A stretch of DNA of 64,000 nucleotides, from positions 480,207 through 544,206 of the forward strand of contig UEHQ01000002.1 in assembly GCA_900489925.1 (NCBI GenBank), given 5' to 3'. The notes beneath the pieces are model-generated. The model worked only from the letters and a program-made list of their open reading frames with translations. It did not search any database and was not told the DNA's origin. The position numbers were made by a program, and so were the translations under genes. How positions within the stretch are numbered: position 1 is the stretch's first letter; each line of letters starts with the position of its first letter. Source of the stretch: Hyphomicrobiales bacterium (GTDB lineage: Bacteria > Pseudomonadota > Alphaproteobacteria > Rhizobiales > Rhizobiaceae). Positions 20,358-29,446 of this stretch are shown piece by piece.

Positions 20358-21596
20358 ATGCGCGCCAATTACCTCTTCACCAGCGAGTCAGTAGCCGAAG
20401 GTCACCCGGACAAGGTGTGTGACCGGATCTCCGACGAGATCGTGGATCTGGTCTATCGCGAAGCCGCGAAGACCGGCGTAAACCCGTGGGGCGTGCGTAT
20501 CGCCTGCGAGACGCTCGCCACCACCAATCGGGTCGTGATCGCCGGTGAAGTTCGTCTGCCGCCGAGCCTGATGAAGAAGGACAAGGACGGCAACGACGTC
20601 ATCAACCCGTCCAAGTTCAAGGCAGCGGCTCGCCGCGCCATCAAGGACATCGGCTACGAGCAGGACGGCTTCCACTGGAAGAAGGCGAAGATCGACGTGC
20701 TGCTGCACTCGCAGTCGGCCGACATCGCCCAGGGCGTTGACAACGCCGCCGACCAGCAGGGCGACGAAGGTGCCGGCGACCAGGGCATCATGTTCGGTTA
20801 CGCCTGCAAGGAAACGCCGGACCTGATGCCGGCGCCGATCTACTACTCGCACAAGATCCTGCAGCTGCTCGCAACTGCCCGCAAGAAGGGTGACGGCGAC
20901 GTCGCCAAGCTCGGCCCGGATGCCAAGAGCCAGGTGACCGTTCGCTACGTCGACGGCAAGCCGGCCGAGGTGACTTCGATCGTTCTCTCCACCCAGCATC
21001 TCGACGAAAAGTGGGATTCCAAGAAGGTTCGCGCGGTTGTCGAGCCTTACATCCGCGAAGCTCTCGGCGACCTGCCGATCGCCAGCGATTGCAAGTGGTA
21101 CATCAACCCGACGGGCAAGTTTGTCATCGGCGGCCCTGACGGCGACGCCGGCCTGACCGGCCGCAAGATCATCGTTGACACCTACGGCGGTGCTGCTCCG
21201 CACGGTGGCGGCGCTTTCTCCGGCAAGGACACGACCAAGGTCGACCGTTCAGCCGCCTATGCTGCGCGCTACCTCGCCAAGAACGTCGTGGCAGCCGGCC
21301 TCGCCGATCGTTGCACGATCCAGATCTCCTACGCGATCGGCGTTGCTCAGCCGCTGTCGATCTATGTCGACCTGCATGGCACCGGCAAGGTAACCGAAGA
21401 CCAGGTCGAAGCGGCGATCCGCAAGACGATGGACCTTTCGCCGACCGGCATTCGTCGTCACCTCGACCTCAACAAGCCGATCTACGCCAAGACTTCGGCT
21501 TACGGCCATTTCGGCCGCAAGGCAGGCCGTGACGGTTCGTTCTCCTGGGAGCGCACGGATCTCGTGAAGGCCCTCAAGGAAGCTGTGAAGGCTTAA
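20358..21596 (+). CDS. metK: S-adenosylmethionine synthetase
   Basis: MetK makes SAM from methionine and ATP. The 412 aa product shows [20 protein letters not shown], the [12 protein letters not shown] hexapeptide-type loop and [19 protein letters not shown]. The ATG at 20358 is preceded by GAGGGGA; the frame also has an upstream TTG. The 130-nt leader after the praR terminator is AT-rich but I found no SAM riboswitch fold. trmB follows after 9 nt. Confidence 0.97.
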   Translation: MRANYLFTSESVAEGHPDKVCDRISDEIVDLVYREAAKTGVNPWGVRIACETLATTNRVVIAGEVRLPPSLMKKDKDGNDVINPSKFKAAARRAIKDIGYEQDGFHWKKAKIDVLLHSQSADIAQGVDNAADQQGDEGAGDQGIMFGYACKETPDLMPAPIYYSHKILQLLATARKKGDGDVAKLGPDAKSQVTVRYVDGKPAEVTSIVLSTQHLDEKWDSKKVRAVVEPYIREALGDLPIASDCKWYINPTGKFVIGGPDGDAGLTGRKIIVDTYGGAAPHGGGAFSGKDTTKVDRSAAYAARYLAKNVVAAGLADRCTIQISYAIGVAQPLSIYVDLHGTGKVTEDQVEAAIRKTMDLSPTGIRRHLDLNKPIYAKTSAYGHFGRKAGRDGSFSWERTDLVKALKEAVKA

Positions 21597-21605
21597 GGCA
21601 GAGCA

Positions 21606-22307
21606 ATGACCGATATGGAACGCCGTGGCCGCGCGACCGAAGCCTTTTTCGGTCGTCGCAAGGGAAAAGCGCTTCGGGGACAACAGGCGGAGAAGCTGAA
21701 TACCCTGCTGCCGGCGTTCATCATCGATCTCTCGGCGGCTCCGCCGGAGCCGCTGAACGCACTCTTTCCCGTCGCGACCAATCGGCTCCGGCTGGAAATC
21801 GGTTTCGGCGGTGGTGAACATCTGATCCACCGTGCGGTGGAGACGCCAAGCACCGGGTTCATCGGCGTCGAGCCGTTCGTCAATTCGATGCAGAAGCTGC
21901 TGTCGAGCGTTGATAATGCCGGCGCCAGGAATATCCGCGTCTTCAACGACGATGCCACGCAGCTGCTGGACTGGCTACCGGACGGTTCGATCGACCAGAT
22001 CGACCTTCTCTATCCCGATCCGTGGCCGAAGCGGAAACACTGGAAGCGCCGGTTCGTCTCGAAGACCAATCTCGATCGCTTTCACCGCGTCCTGAAGCCA
22101 GGCGGCCTGTTCTGTTTTGCGTCCGACATCGACACCTACGTCAACTGGACGCTGCTGAAGTGCCGCGATCACGGTGGCTTCGAATGGATGGCTTCCAATG
22201 CAGCCGACTGGCTCACCCCCTATGAAGGCTGGCCGAGCACGCGCTACGAGGCCAAGGCCCGGCGCGAGGGACGCTCCTCCGCTTACCTGACGTTCAAGCG
22301 CGTCTAG
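21606..22307 (+). CDS. trmB: tRNA (guanine-N7)-methyltransferase
   Basis: TrmB methylates G46 of tRNAs using SAM. The 233 aa protein has the SAM site [13 protein letters not shown], and the family block [18 protein letters not shown] that holds the catalytic Asp. It is just downstream of metK, a sensible pairing of a SAM maker and user. An internal ATG three codons in is possible. Confidence 0.95.
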   Translation: MTDMERRGRATEAFFGRRKGKALRGQQAEKLNTLLPAFIIDLSAAPPEPLNALFPVATNRLRLEIGFGGGEHLIHRAVETPSTGFIGVEPFVNSMQKLLSSVDNAGARNIRVFNDDATQLLDWLPDGSIDQIDLLYPDPWPKRKHWKRRFVSKTNLDRFHRVLKPGGLFCFASDIDTYVNWTLLKCRDHGGFEWMASNAADWLTPYEGWPSTRYEAKARREGRSSAYLTFKRV

Positions 22308-22321
22308 GGCAGCATCCGGCG

Positions 22322-23041
22322 TCAGCCTATATCCAGCATGATGACGCCCTCTGCACACTCCTCAGCCTTCTTGACGACCGTTCCATCGGGCCGGACGGCA
22401 AGCGTGCAGCCGTAGCTCATCCAGCCAGTGCCATTCTTTCCGACGATATCGGATGAGACGACCCAGCACCCGGTCCTGATGGCGCAGGATCGGAGGCTCT
22501 CAATTGCCGGCTCTCGCCAACGCTCGACCTTGTGTTCCTCAAGCATCATGTTCAGCGGCGCACAGATGAGCGTGGCTCCCTTGGCCACCAGACCGTCGGC
22601 AAGCGCCGGCTTCCTGAAATCGCTGCAGATGTTGATCCCGAAGATTTGCGACCGGCGGTGCCTAACGGGAAACTCGTCTCCAGCCGTGCAGCCGTCCTCC
22701 AGTGGGTTGGCCTTGGCGTAGACGCCGAGGAGCTCGCCGCCTTCCACGAGCATGGCACTGTTGTACACCTGATCACCGCGCCGCTCGAAGAAGCCGACGA
22801 TGGCCGTCGCGCGGGTCGGACGCAGATGCTCCAGACATTTCAGAAAGCTGCCGCCGTCCGTCGCCAGAGCGCGACGTTCAATGATCGAACGGTCGTAGCT
22901 GTGGCCCTGCAGATAACATTCCGGGAAAAGGGCGAGATCGACATTGTTGTCGTCTGCCCATCGCAAGTCGCACAAAAGCGTTTGTGCCGCCCTCTCCGCG
23001 TCATCGAAAATCGGGAACCGCTGGAAAGAGGCTATGCGCAT
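22322..23041 (-). CDS. carbon-nitrogen hydrolase (nitrilase superfamily)
   Basis: The 239 aa protein has the full nitrilase triad: Glu in LALFPECYLQGHSY, Lys in VYAKANP, and Cys in GINICSDFRKP. These enzymes cleave amides or nitriles; the substrate is unknown. The preferred start MRIASFQRF is at 23041; the frame extends 21 codons further but that part lacks family character. It is convergent with trmB (15 nt apart). Confidence 0.85.
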   Translation of the reverse strand: MRIASFQRFPIFDDAERAAQTLLCDLRWADDNNVDLALFPECYLQGHSYDRSIIERRALATDGGSFLKCLEHLRPTRATAIVGFFERRGDQVYNSAMLVEGGELLGVYAKANPLEDGCTAGDEFPVRHRRSQIFGINICSDFRKPALADGLVAKGATLICAPLNMMLEEHKVERWREPAIESLRSCAIRTGCWVVSSDIVGKNGTGWMSYGCTLAVRPDGTVVKKAEECAEGVIMLDIG

Positions 23042-23140
23042 GCAAGGCGGTCTAGCATGAGTCTGCGCCGCCACAAAAGCGGGAGCCCAGCCAACCGTGG
23101 ACACGCGTTCAGTCGCGTGGCCACCGGAGCAACGCCTTGG

Positions 23141-23398
23141 TTAGTGCAGGCTTACCGTCTTCAGTTCATCCTCCGCAGCCTTGAAGAAGGTGCTGGAGCG
23201 ATTGTCCGTGAGCAGGATCGGCGTGCCGTCGGCGCCGAAGAGCGCCCAGAGGTCAACACTTGGATCGATATCCGGCGCTTCGGGAAAGCACCTGGACACT
23301 TCTTCAGAGCGTATTTTTCGGATGTAGGCGACCTCACCGTTGCCGATTCCGGCAAGTTCGGTTTTGGTCAGGTGCGAATTGGCTTCTTTCATCAACAT
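23141..23398 (-). CDS. DUF1150-family protein
   Basis: The 85 aa protein matches my memory of DUF1150: a central AYIRKI, then LWALFGADGTPILLTDNR and a final ELKTVSLH. In alphaproteobacteria this family usually follows an hsp20 gene, as here (50 nt). Start 23398 is chosen because GGAGG lies 8 nt upstream; a TTG and another ATG occur 12 and 5 codons earlier. Function is unknown; cotranscription with hsp20 suggests a role in the heat-shock response. Confidence 0.8.
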   Translation of the reverse strand: MLMKEANSHLTKTELAGIGNGEVAYIRKIRSEEVSRCFPEAPDIDPSVDLWALFGADGTPILLTDNRSSTFFKAAEDELKTVSLH

Positions 23399-23447
23399 TT
23401 CCTGTACCTCCATGAGAAGGGACCAACGGCTCAAGTGTGCCGTTGTC

Positions 23448-23879
23448 CTACTGTGAGACCGAAATGTTAATTTTCTTCACCATACGGTCCGGTTCCGGAC
23501 GAATGAGGTCCACGGACAACAAGCCATTCCTCAAGCCGGCGCCGAGAACCTGCATGCCATCGGCCAGCACAAATGTGCGTTGAAACTGACGCGCCGCTAT
23601 GCCGCGATAGAGATATTCACGCTCACCCTGATCGACCTGGCGGCCGCGGATCACCAACTGATTTTCCTCGACCGAGACGTCGAGTTCTTCCTCGCCAAAG
23701 CCGGCAACCGCAAGCGTTATGCGCAGTCGCTCAGGCGTATTCGAGACGCGGTCAGCGGCCATGCGTTCGATATTGTACGGCGGATATCCATCACTGGCCT
23801 TGGAAATCCGCTCGAGCGTCTTTTCCATGGCGTCAAAGCCCAGAAGAAGCGGGCTGGCGAAAGGCGTAATGCGGCTCAT
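23448..23879 (-). CDS. small heat-shock protein, Hsp20/IbpA family
   Basis: The 143 aa protein has the alpha-crystallin domain: YPPYNIER, LAVAGFGEEELDVSVEENQLVIRG, and the conserved RGIAARQFQRTFVLADGMQVLGA followed by NGLLSVDL. It is an ATP-independent holdase that protects unfolding proteins. Start at ATG 23879; the in-frame TTG three codons earlier is too near the ribosome site. Upstream are a RpoH-like promoter and a ROSE-like thermometer that would hide the ribosome site at low temperature. Confidence 0.93.
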   Translation of the reverse strand: MSRITPFASPLLLGFDAMEKTLERISKASDGYPPYNIERMAADRVSNTPERLRITLAVAGFGEEELDVSVEENQLVIRGRQVDQGEREYLYRGIAARQFQRTFVLADGMQVLGAGLRNGLLSVDLIRPEPDRMVKKINISVSQ

Positions 23880-23935
23880 CGTTCTCAAGTCCTTGATCCA
23901 AGCGACCTAACCAGACCTGAACGTCAGCATCCGGG
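23880..23935 (-). promoter_or_regulatory. ROSE-like RNA thermometer in the hsp20 5' UTR
   Basis: On the transcript the last leader hairpin is UCGCU (23905-23901), UGGAUCA, AGGA (23893-23890). UCGCU fits the ROSE consensus U(U/C)GCU and pairs with the Shine-Dalgarno AGGA leaving one bulged G, exactly the ROSE arrangement. The inner bases UGGAUCA close the loop. Rhizobial hsp20 genes are the classic ROSE hosts. Confidence 0.65.
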
Positions 23936-23940
23936 TACTG

Positions 23941-23972
23941 CTAATATGGGAAGCCGGGCGTGCGCGCGCAAG
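23941..23972 (-). promoter_or_regulatory. predicted RpoH (sigma-32) promoter of hsp20
   Basis: Reading the minus strand, CTTGCGC (23972-23966), 15 nt, then CCCATATTAG (23950-23941) matches the sigma-32 pattern CTTG ... CCCATNTA. The start site would be near 23934, leaving a 55-nt leader. Confidence 0.6.
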
Positions 23973-24130
23973 GCAAAGCTGCTGCATTCGATGACTGCAG
24001 CCCACGCTTGACAAAGACCGCTGCGCCTCGCATCAAAACGGGCCCGTACCGGCTGCGCCGATTTGCTACGGGAAAATAAACAAACGGTGCATGCCAGGAA
24101 GACGCGCACCACGAGGATGGAACGACCGGA

Positions 24131-25075
24131 ATGGCAGACCCAAGAAAGATCATTATCGACACGGACCCAGGTCAGGACGATGCTGCAGCGATCATGCTCG
24201 CATTCGGCAGCCCCGAGGAACTCGAAGTTCTCGGTATCACGACCGTTGCCGGCAACGTGCCGCTCTCCTACACGAGCCGCAACGCCCGCATCGTCTGCGA
24301 ACTCTGCGGCAAGACCGACACCAAGGTTTTTGCAGGGGCCGACACGCCGATCGCGCGCAAGCTGGTGACGGCGGAGCATGTGCATGGCAAGACGGGCCTC
24401 GACGGTCCGACGCTTGATGAGCCAACCATGCCTCTGCAGGCCCAGCACTCCGTCGACTTCATCATCGAGACGCTCCGCAACGAGCCGGCCGGCACGGTGA
24501 CGCTCTGCACGCTTGGCCCGCTTACCAACGTCGGCATGGCTTTCCAGAAGGCGCCCGATATCATCCCGCGCATTCGCGAGCTGGTGATGATGGGTGGCGG
24601 CTTCTTCGAAGGCGGCAACATCACGCCCGCGGCCGAGTTCAACATCTACGTCGATCCCGAAGCAGCCGACATCGTGTTCCAGTCCGGCGTCCCGATCGTG
24701 ATGATGCCGCTCGACGTCACCCACAAGCTCCTGACCCGCAAGGACCGCGTCAAGCGCATGGCGGACCTCGGCACGCGCCCCGTCATTGCCATGGTGGAGA
24801 TGCTTGAGTTCTTCGAGCGGTTCGATATCGAGAAATACGGTTCGGACGGCGGCCCGCTGCACGACCCGACGGTCGTGGCCTACCTGCTGAAGCCGGAGCT
24901 CTTCCAGGGCCGGGACTGCAACGTGGAAATCGAAGTGAAGTCGGAACTGACGGTCGGCATGACCGTGGTCGACTGGTGGCACGTGACCGATCGCAAGCGC
25001 AATGCCAAGGTCATGCGCGACGTCGATGCGGACGGCTTCTTCGATCTGCTGATCGAGCGCTTCGCCCGCATCTGA
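24131..25075 (+). CDS. inosine/uridine-preferring nucleoside hydrolase
   Basis: The 314 aa protein starts with the calcium-binding signature IIIDTDPGQDDAAAIMLA (DTDPGxDD) and keeps TLGPLTN, a Asn-Ile-x-x-Asp block (FNIYVDPEAAD) and HDP near the C-terminus (GGPLHDPTVVAYL). It hydrolyses N-ribosidic bonds for nucleoside salvage; base preference cannot be told. It is alone between the hsp20 and grpE genes, and ends in a shared terminator with grpE. Confidence 0.9.
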   Translation: MADPRKIIIDTDPGQDDAAAIMLAFGSPEELEVLGITTVAGNVPLSYTSRNARIVCELCGKTDTKVFAGADTPIARKLVTAEHVHGKTGLDGPTLDEPTMPLQAQHSVDFIIETLRNEPAGTVTLCTLGPLTNVGMAFQKAPDIIPRIRELVMMGGGFFEGGNITPAAEFNIYVDPEAADIVFQSGVPIVMMPLDVTHKLLTRKDRVKRMADLGTRPVIAMVEMLEFFERFDIEKYGSDGGPLHDPTVVAYLLKPELFQGRDCNVEIEVKSELTVGMTVVDWWHVTDRKRNAKVMRDVDADGFFDLLIERFARI

Positions 25076-25094
25076 TCTAGACGCTGAGAAATCA

Positions 25095-25112
25095 GGCCCG
25101 CGAAAGCGGGCC
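25095..25112. terminator. bidirectional terminator between nucleoside hydrolase and grpE
   Basis: GGCCCGC-GAAA-GCGGGCC forms a perfect 7-bp stem with a GNRA loop between two convergent genes; the minus strand continues with TGATTTC. Confidence 0.7.
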
Positions 25113-25120
25113 CGATGGGA

Positions 25121-25741
25121 TCAGGCATCTTTCTGGTCGAATATCGAGTTCACGTCGGCTTCGACGACCTTCGGGCCGCCCTTGGCGACGCCGACCATGG
25201 CGGGACGGAGAACGCGCTCGCCGATGGTGAAGCCGGCCTGCACGACCTGAACGACCGTGTTGTTCGGAACATCGGGGTTCGGAACTTCGAACATCGCCTG
25301 GTGGAAGTTCGGGTCGAACTTCTGGCCAACCGGCTCCAGCTTGCGCACGCCATGACGCTCCAGAGCAGACAGCATCGAACGCTCGGTCATCTCGACGCCT
25401 TCGATCAGCGTTGCCAGACCGGCATCTGCCGCTTCCCGGACGTCAGCTGGAATGGCCTCGAGCGCGCGGCGGAGATTGTCTGATACGGCCAGCATGTCGC
25501 GGGCAAAGCCTGCTACGGAATAGGACTTCGCATCCTTGACTTCGCGCTCGGTGCGGCGGCGAAGATTATCCATGTCGGCAGCCAGCCGCAGATAGCGATC
25601 CCGCAGTTCGGCGTTCTCTGCCTTCAGCTGATCGAGCGGATCCGGCTGCGGCGCAGTCTCAGCCACGGTTTCGTTTTCGACGTTCGCAGCGGTATCGGCC
25701 GCCGCTGCGTCCGGTCCGTTCTTCGTCGTTTCGTCAGTCAT
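25121..25741 (-). CDS. grpE: nucleotide exchange factor GrpE
   Basis: GrpE drives ADP release from DnaK. The 206 aa product has an acidic Ala-rich N-terminus, a long coiled coil ([25 protein letters not shown]) and the beta-domain with [20 protein letters not shown] ... [21 protein letters not shown]. hrcA is upstream on the same strand but separated by a GFA-type gene on the other strand, so grpE uses its own promoter. Confidence 0.97.
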   Translation of the reverse strand: MTDETTKNGPDAAAADTAANVENETVAETAPQPDPLDQLKAENAELRDRYLRLAADMDNLRRRTEREVKDAKSYSVAGFARDMLAVSDNLRRALEAIPADVREAADAGLATLIEGVEMTERSMLSALERHGVRKLEPVGQKFDPNFHQAMFEVPNPDVPNNTVVQVVQAGFTIGERVLRPAMVGVAKGGPKVVEADVNSIFDQKDA

Positions 25742-25780
25742 GACGTTCTCCGGTCATTGGTGTCTTCTTGGATGTGCCCG

Positions 25781-25809
25781 ATATCGAGCTTTGGCCGGCA
25801 AAAATCAAG
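25781..25809 (-). promoter_or_regulatory. predicted promoter of grpE
   Basis: On the minus strand CTTGAT (25809-25804), 17 nt, CGATAT (25786-25781) fits the alphaproteobacterial CTTGA-N17-CTATAT pattern, about 40 nt before the grpE ATG. A RpoH component is possible. Confidence 0.45.
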
Positions 25810-25935
25810 TCTGCGTGACGAAGAAGCCAGAAATGCAGGCAGATCGAGTTTGCCCGATCGCCTTGCATTCTCATTTCATGCAATCCTTATATTGGTATAT
25901 ATTTATGGTCTCACCGCGGTTTTCAGGAGCCCCCA

Positions 25936-26370
25936 ATGACCGATCAGGCAAGCTACAAAGGAAAGTGCTTCTGCGGCATGGTCGCAATCGAGGTCAGGGG
26001 CGAGCCGGTGGCGATGGGCTACTGTCATTGCAACTCGTGCCGGGAATGGTCGGCAGGGCCGATCAACGCCTTTACGCTCTGGACGCAGGGCGCTGTGCAC
26101 GTCACCAAGGGCGGCGAGCACATGGAGGCCTACCAGAAGAGCGACACGAGCGTCCGGAAGTTCTGCGAGCTTTGCGGCGGCCATCTGCTGACCGAGCATC
26201 CGCTGTGGGGTGTCACGGACGTCTATGCGGCGGTCATCCCGAGCCTGCGCTACACCCCTACCCTGCATGTGAACTACGCCGAGACGGTGTTTCGCGTGAA
26301 AGACGGGCTTCCCAAGTTCAAGGACATGCCGGCCGAAATGGGCGGCTCCGGCGAGCTCCTGCCGGAATAG
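25936..26370 (+). CDS. GFA/CENP-V-type zinc-binding protein
   Basis: The 144 aa protein has the Cys pattern of the glutathione-dependent formaldehyde-activating (GFA) family: GKCFCGMV, YCHCNSCREWS and FCELCGGHL, which bind zinc. Most members lack proven formaldehyde chemistry, so the function is open. It lies on the + strand between hrcA and grpE, converging on hrcA with 12 nt between them. Confidence 0.85.
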   Translation: MTDQASYKGKCFCGMVAIEVRGEPVAMGYCHCNSCREWSAGPINAFTLWTQGAVHVTKGGEHMEAYQKSDTSVRKFCELCGGHLLTEHPLWGVTDVYAAVIPSLRYTPTLHVNYAETVFRVKDGLPKFKDMPAEMGGSGELLPE

Positions 26371-26382
26371 CCGCCTTCGCCG

Positions 26383-27471
26383 TCAGATGCCGGAACGCGA
26401 CATTCTCGAGATGAGTTGGGCGGTGTAATCCACCATCGGCACGATGCGCGAGTAGTTGAGCCGTGTCGGGCCGATGACGCCCACCGCGCCCACGATGCGA
26501 TCGTCGTTATCGCGATAGGGCGCCACGATCAGCGACGACCCGGACAGCGAGAACAGCTTGTTTTCCGAACCGATGAAGATGCGCACGCCTGGACCGCTCT
26601 CCGCCAGATTGAGCAACTCGATCAGGCTGTCCTTCTTCTCCAGATCGTCGAACAGCATGCGCAAGCGATCGAGATCGTCAGCGCCCACGAGCCCTTCGAG
26701 CAGGTTCGACCTGCCGCGAATGATGAGTTGAGCGGGCTTGCCTTCATCCGCACTGCCGGACCACACGGCAACGCCGCGCTCGACGAGGTCCTGCGACAGC
26801 GTATCGAGCTCCTGGCGCACGTTGTCCTTCAACTTGCTGAGCTGATTGCGCAGCTCCGGAAGGGTCTGACCGGTCATGTGGGCATTGAGGAAGTTTGCGG
26901 CCTCCATCAGCTGCGAGGACGTCACGCCTGCCGGCAGCTCGATAATGCGGTTTTCGACCTGGTCGTGATCTCCGACCAGAACGGCGAGCGCCTTGGTCGG
27001 CTCCAAGCGAATGAACTCGACATGCTTCAGAACCGGATCGCTCTTGGAGGTGATGACGAGCCCGGCGCCGCGGGAAATGCCGGACAGCATCCGGCTCGCC
27101 TCGTTCATCATCGTCTCCATGGGATTGTCGCGATTTCCCGCGCGCACCTGGCGATCAATGTTCGCGCGTTCCTCAGCCGTGAGGTCGCCGACCTGCATGA
27201 AGGCATCGACGAAGAAGCGCAGGCCAAGCTGCGTCGGCAACCGGCCGGCGCTCACATGCGGCGAGTAGATGAGGCCGAGCTCTTCCAGATCGCTCATCAC
27301 ATTCCTGACGGATGCCGGCGAAAGCGACATGGGAAGAATGCGCGAGAGATTGCGGGAACCCAGCGGTTCTCCGCTTTCGAGATAACCTTCCACGATGCGG
27401 CGAAAGATTTCCTTCGAGCGTTCGTCCAGTGCAGCCACTGCATCCGAAACCGACGTCGATCTGAACTCCAT
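26383..27471 (-). CDS. hrcA: heat-inducible transcription repressor HrcA
   Basis: HrcA binds CIRCE elements of groESL-type operons. The 362 aa product starts [19 protein letters not shown] and has the winged helix ([21 protein letters not shown]) followed by the GAF-like dimer domain and a C-terminal [20 protein letters not shown] block. The frame continues 31 codons upstream but without family character. No CIRCE site was seen in the window. Confidence 0.96.
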   Translation of the reverse strand: MEFRSTSVSDAVAALDERSKEIFRRIVEGYLESGEPLGSRNLSRILPMSLSPASVRNVMSDLEELGLIYSPHVSAGRLPTQLGLRFFVDAFMQVGDLTAEERANIDRQVRAGNRDNPMETMMNEASRMLSGISRGAGLVITSKSDPVLKHVEFIRLEPTKALAVLVGDHDQVENRIIELPAGVTSSQLMEAANFLNAHMTGQTLPELRNQLSKLKDNVRQELDTLSQDLVERGVAVWSGSADEGKPAQLIIRGRSNLLEGLVGADDLDRLRMLFDDLEKKDSLIELLNLAESGPGVRIFIGSENKLFSLSGSSLIVAPYRDNDDRIVGAVGVIGPTRLNYSRIVPMVDYTAQLISRMSRSGI

Positions 27472-27652
27472 GAATTCTTGCGCACCTGTGCTGACGATGA
27501 TCGGACAAAATATAGCCAATCTCCGCGTGCTGGCAAAAGGGAAATTGCAAATGAGCGCCGCCAATCGTAGAAGCGGTCAACAACATAAAAGCGCGTGTGA
27601 CGCCGTTTGCCATTCGCTTCGTACTTTTCGCGTCATGCCCCAGGAGAATAGA

Positions 27653-28372
27653 ATGCGGCCATCAGGCAGAAAAACCGATCAAATGCGCAAGGTTTCCTTC
27701 GAGCGCAACTTTTCCAAGCATGCCGAAGGCTCCTGTCTGGTGAAATTCGGCGACACGCACGTGCTCTGCACGGCGAGCCTTGAAGAAAAGACACCGCCGT
27801 GGCTGCGCAACACCGGCAAGGGCTGGGTCACCGCGGAATACGGCATGCTGCCGCGCGCAACGGGCGAGCGCATGAAGCGCGAAGCAGCGGCCGGCAAGCA
27901 GGGCGGGCGCACGCAGGAAATCCAGCGCCTGATCGGACGGTCGCTTCGCGCCGTGGTCGATCTCAAGGAACTGGGCGAACGCCAGATCACGCTCGATTGC
28001 GACGTCATCCAGGCCGACGGCGGGACCCGCACCGCGTCGATCACCGGTGCCTGGATCGCGCTCTATGACTGCCTGAAGTGGATGGAAAGCCGCAACATGA
28101 TCAAGGTCGAGCGGGTCCTCAAGGACCACATCGCCGCGATCTCCTGCGGTATCTTCGCCGATCAGCCCGTCGTCGATCTCGACTACCTCGAGGACTCCTC
28201 GGCTGAGACCGATGCCAACTTCGTCATCACCGGCGCCGGCGGCATCGTCGAGATCCAGGGTACGGCGGAAGGCAAGCCTTTCAGCGAGGAAGAGTTTGCA
28301 TCGCTGCTGGCGCTGGCCAAGGCAGGCATCAGCGAACTCGTCGACCTGCAGAAGCAGGCCATCGCCGGATGA
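27653..28372 (+). CDS. rph: ribonuclease PH
   Basis: RNase PH trims tRNA 3' ends phosphorolytically. The 239 aa product shows [20 protein letters not shown], the phosphate-binding ATGERMKRE and the core [19 protein letters not shown]. The ATG has AGGAG 6 nt upstream. It is divergent from hrcA and overlaps the next VOC gene by four bases. Confidence 0.97.
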   Translation: MRPSGRKTDQMRKVSFERNFSKHAEGSCLVKFGDTHVLCTASLEEKTPPWLRNTGKGWVTAEYGMLPRATGERMKREAAAGKQGGRTQEIQRLIGRSLRAVVDLKELGERQITLDCDVIQADGGTRTASITGAWIALYDCLKWMESRNMIKVERVLKDHIAAISCGIFADQPVVDLDYLEDSSAETDANFVITGAGGIVEIQGTAEGKPFSEEEFASLLALAKAGISELVDLQKQAIAG

Positions 28373-28785
28373 ACGACATGCTGGAAGGCATGCTCGAGAC
28401 CGCGCTTTACGTGGACGATCTCGACAGGGCCGAGGCCTTCTATGAAGGCGTGCTCGGACTGGAAAAGATCACGCGGGCGGGCAACCGGCATGTCTTCTTT
28501 CGCTGCGGCCCCAGCGTTCTCCTGATCTTCAACCGTGAGGAAACGATCAAGCCGCCGGAGCAGCATTCGCTGCAGGTACCGCCACATGGCACGAACGGCG
28601 CGGGGCATGCTTGCTTCCGCGTCTCCGCCGAAAACCTGGATCGGATTGCCAAGCTGCTAGCCGACGCAGGCGTCGCGATCGAATCCGAGGTGCGGTGGCC
28701 GCAAGGCGGCCGATCAATCTACTTTCGCGATCCCGCGGGTAACAGTCTGGAATGTGCCGAAGCCAGAATTTGGGGCATCGAATAG
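28369..28785 (+). CDS. VOC superfamily protein in the rph-rdgB operon
   Basis: The 138 aa protein has two half-modules: [23 protein letters not shown] and, at the end, [19 protein letters not shown] with the metal-ligand Glu. It starts in the rph stop (ATGA) and is 8 nt before rdgB, so it is cotranscribed with nucleic-acid housekeeping genes. The substrate is unknown. Confidence 0.82.
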   Translation: MNDMLEGMLETALYVDDLDRAEAFYEGVLGLEKITRAGNRHVFFRCGPSVLLIFNREETIKPPEQHSLQVPPHGTNGAGHACFRVSAENLDRIAKLLADAGVAIESEVRWPQGGRSIYFRDPAGNSLECAEARIWGIE

Positions 28786-28793
28786 GATATCCA

Positions 28794-29438
28794 ATGCGCA
28801 AGCTTGAGACCAAGACCATCGTCGTGGCCAGCCACAATGCCGGCAAGATCCGGGAAATCCAGGACCTGATCGGACCTTTCGGCTTTACCGCCAAGTCGGC
28901 GGCCGAACTCAATTTCATCGAACCGGATGAAACAGGTACGACCTTCGAGGAAAACGCGACGATCAAGGCGCTGGCCTCGGCGCAAGCATCGGGCCTTCCG
29001 GCACTCTCCGACGATTCAGGCCTCGTGATCGATGCGCTCGGCGGCGATCCGGGCGTCTACACCGCCAACTGGGCCGAGACGGCCGACGGCACACGTGATT
29101 TCGCCATGGCGATGGAGAAGGTCGAGACCGCCCTGAAGGCAGCCGGCGCGACGAAACCCGAACAGCGTACGTCCCGCTTCGTCAGCGTGCTGTGCCTCGC
29201 CTGGCCGGACGGCCATACGGAACTGTTTCGCGGCGAAGTCGAGGGAACGGTCGCCTGGCCACCGCGCGGCGGCCAGGGCTTCGGCTACGATCCGGTCTTC
29301 CAACCGGCAGGCTATGAGACTACCTTTGGCGAGATGAGCGCGGAAGAAAAGCATGGCTGGAAGCCGGGCGATGCCCAGGCGCTTTCGCACCGCGCCCGCG
29401 CCTTCAAGATTTTCGTCGAAACCTGCCTGGAAGCATAA
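28794..29438 (+). CDS. rdgB: XTP/dITP diphosphatase (RdgB/HAM1)
   Basis: RdgB removes non-canonical purine triphosphates. The 214 aa protein has [17 protein letters not shown], the catalytic [28 protein letters not shown] and the final SHRARAF. The ATG at 28794 is chosen; the frame begins 14 codons earlier inside the VOC gene. hemW follows after 8 nt. Confidence 0.96.
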   Translation: MRKLETKTIVVASHNAGKIREIQDLIGPFGFTAKSAAELNFIEPDETGTTFEENATIKALASAQASGLPALSDDSGLVIDALGGDPGVYTANWAETADGTRDFAMAMEKVETALKAAGATKPEQRTSRFVSVLCLAWPDGHTELFRGEVEGTVAWPPRGGQGFGYDPVFQPAGYETTFGEMSAEEKHGWKPGDAQALSHRARAFKIFVETCLEA

Positions 29439-29446
29439 GGGCGATC

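Noticed and set aside
27472..27652. CIRCE element for HrcA autoregulation
   Set aside because: No TTAGCACTC-N9-GAGTGCTAA-like inverted repeat was found between hrcA and rph.
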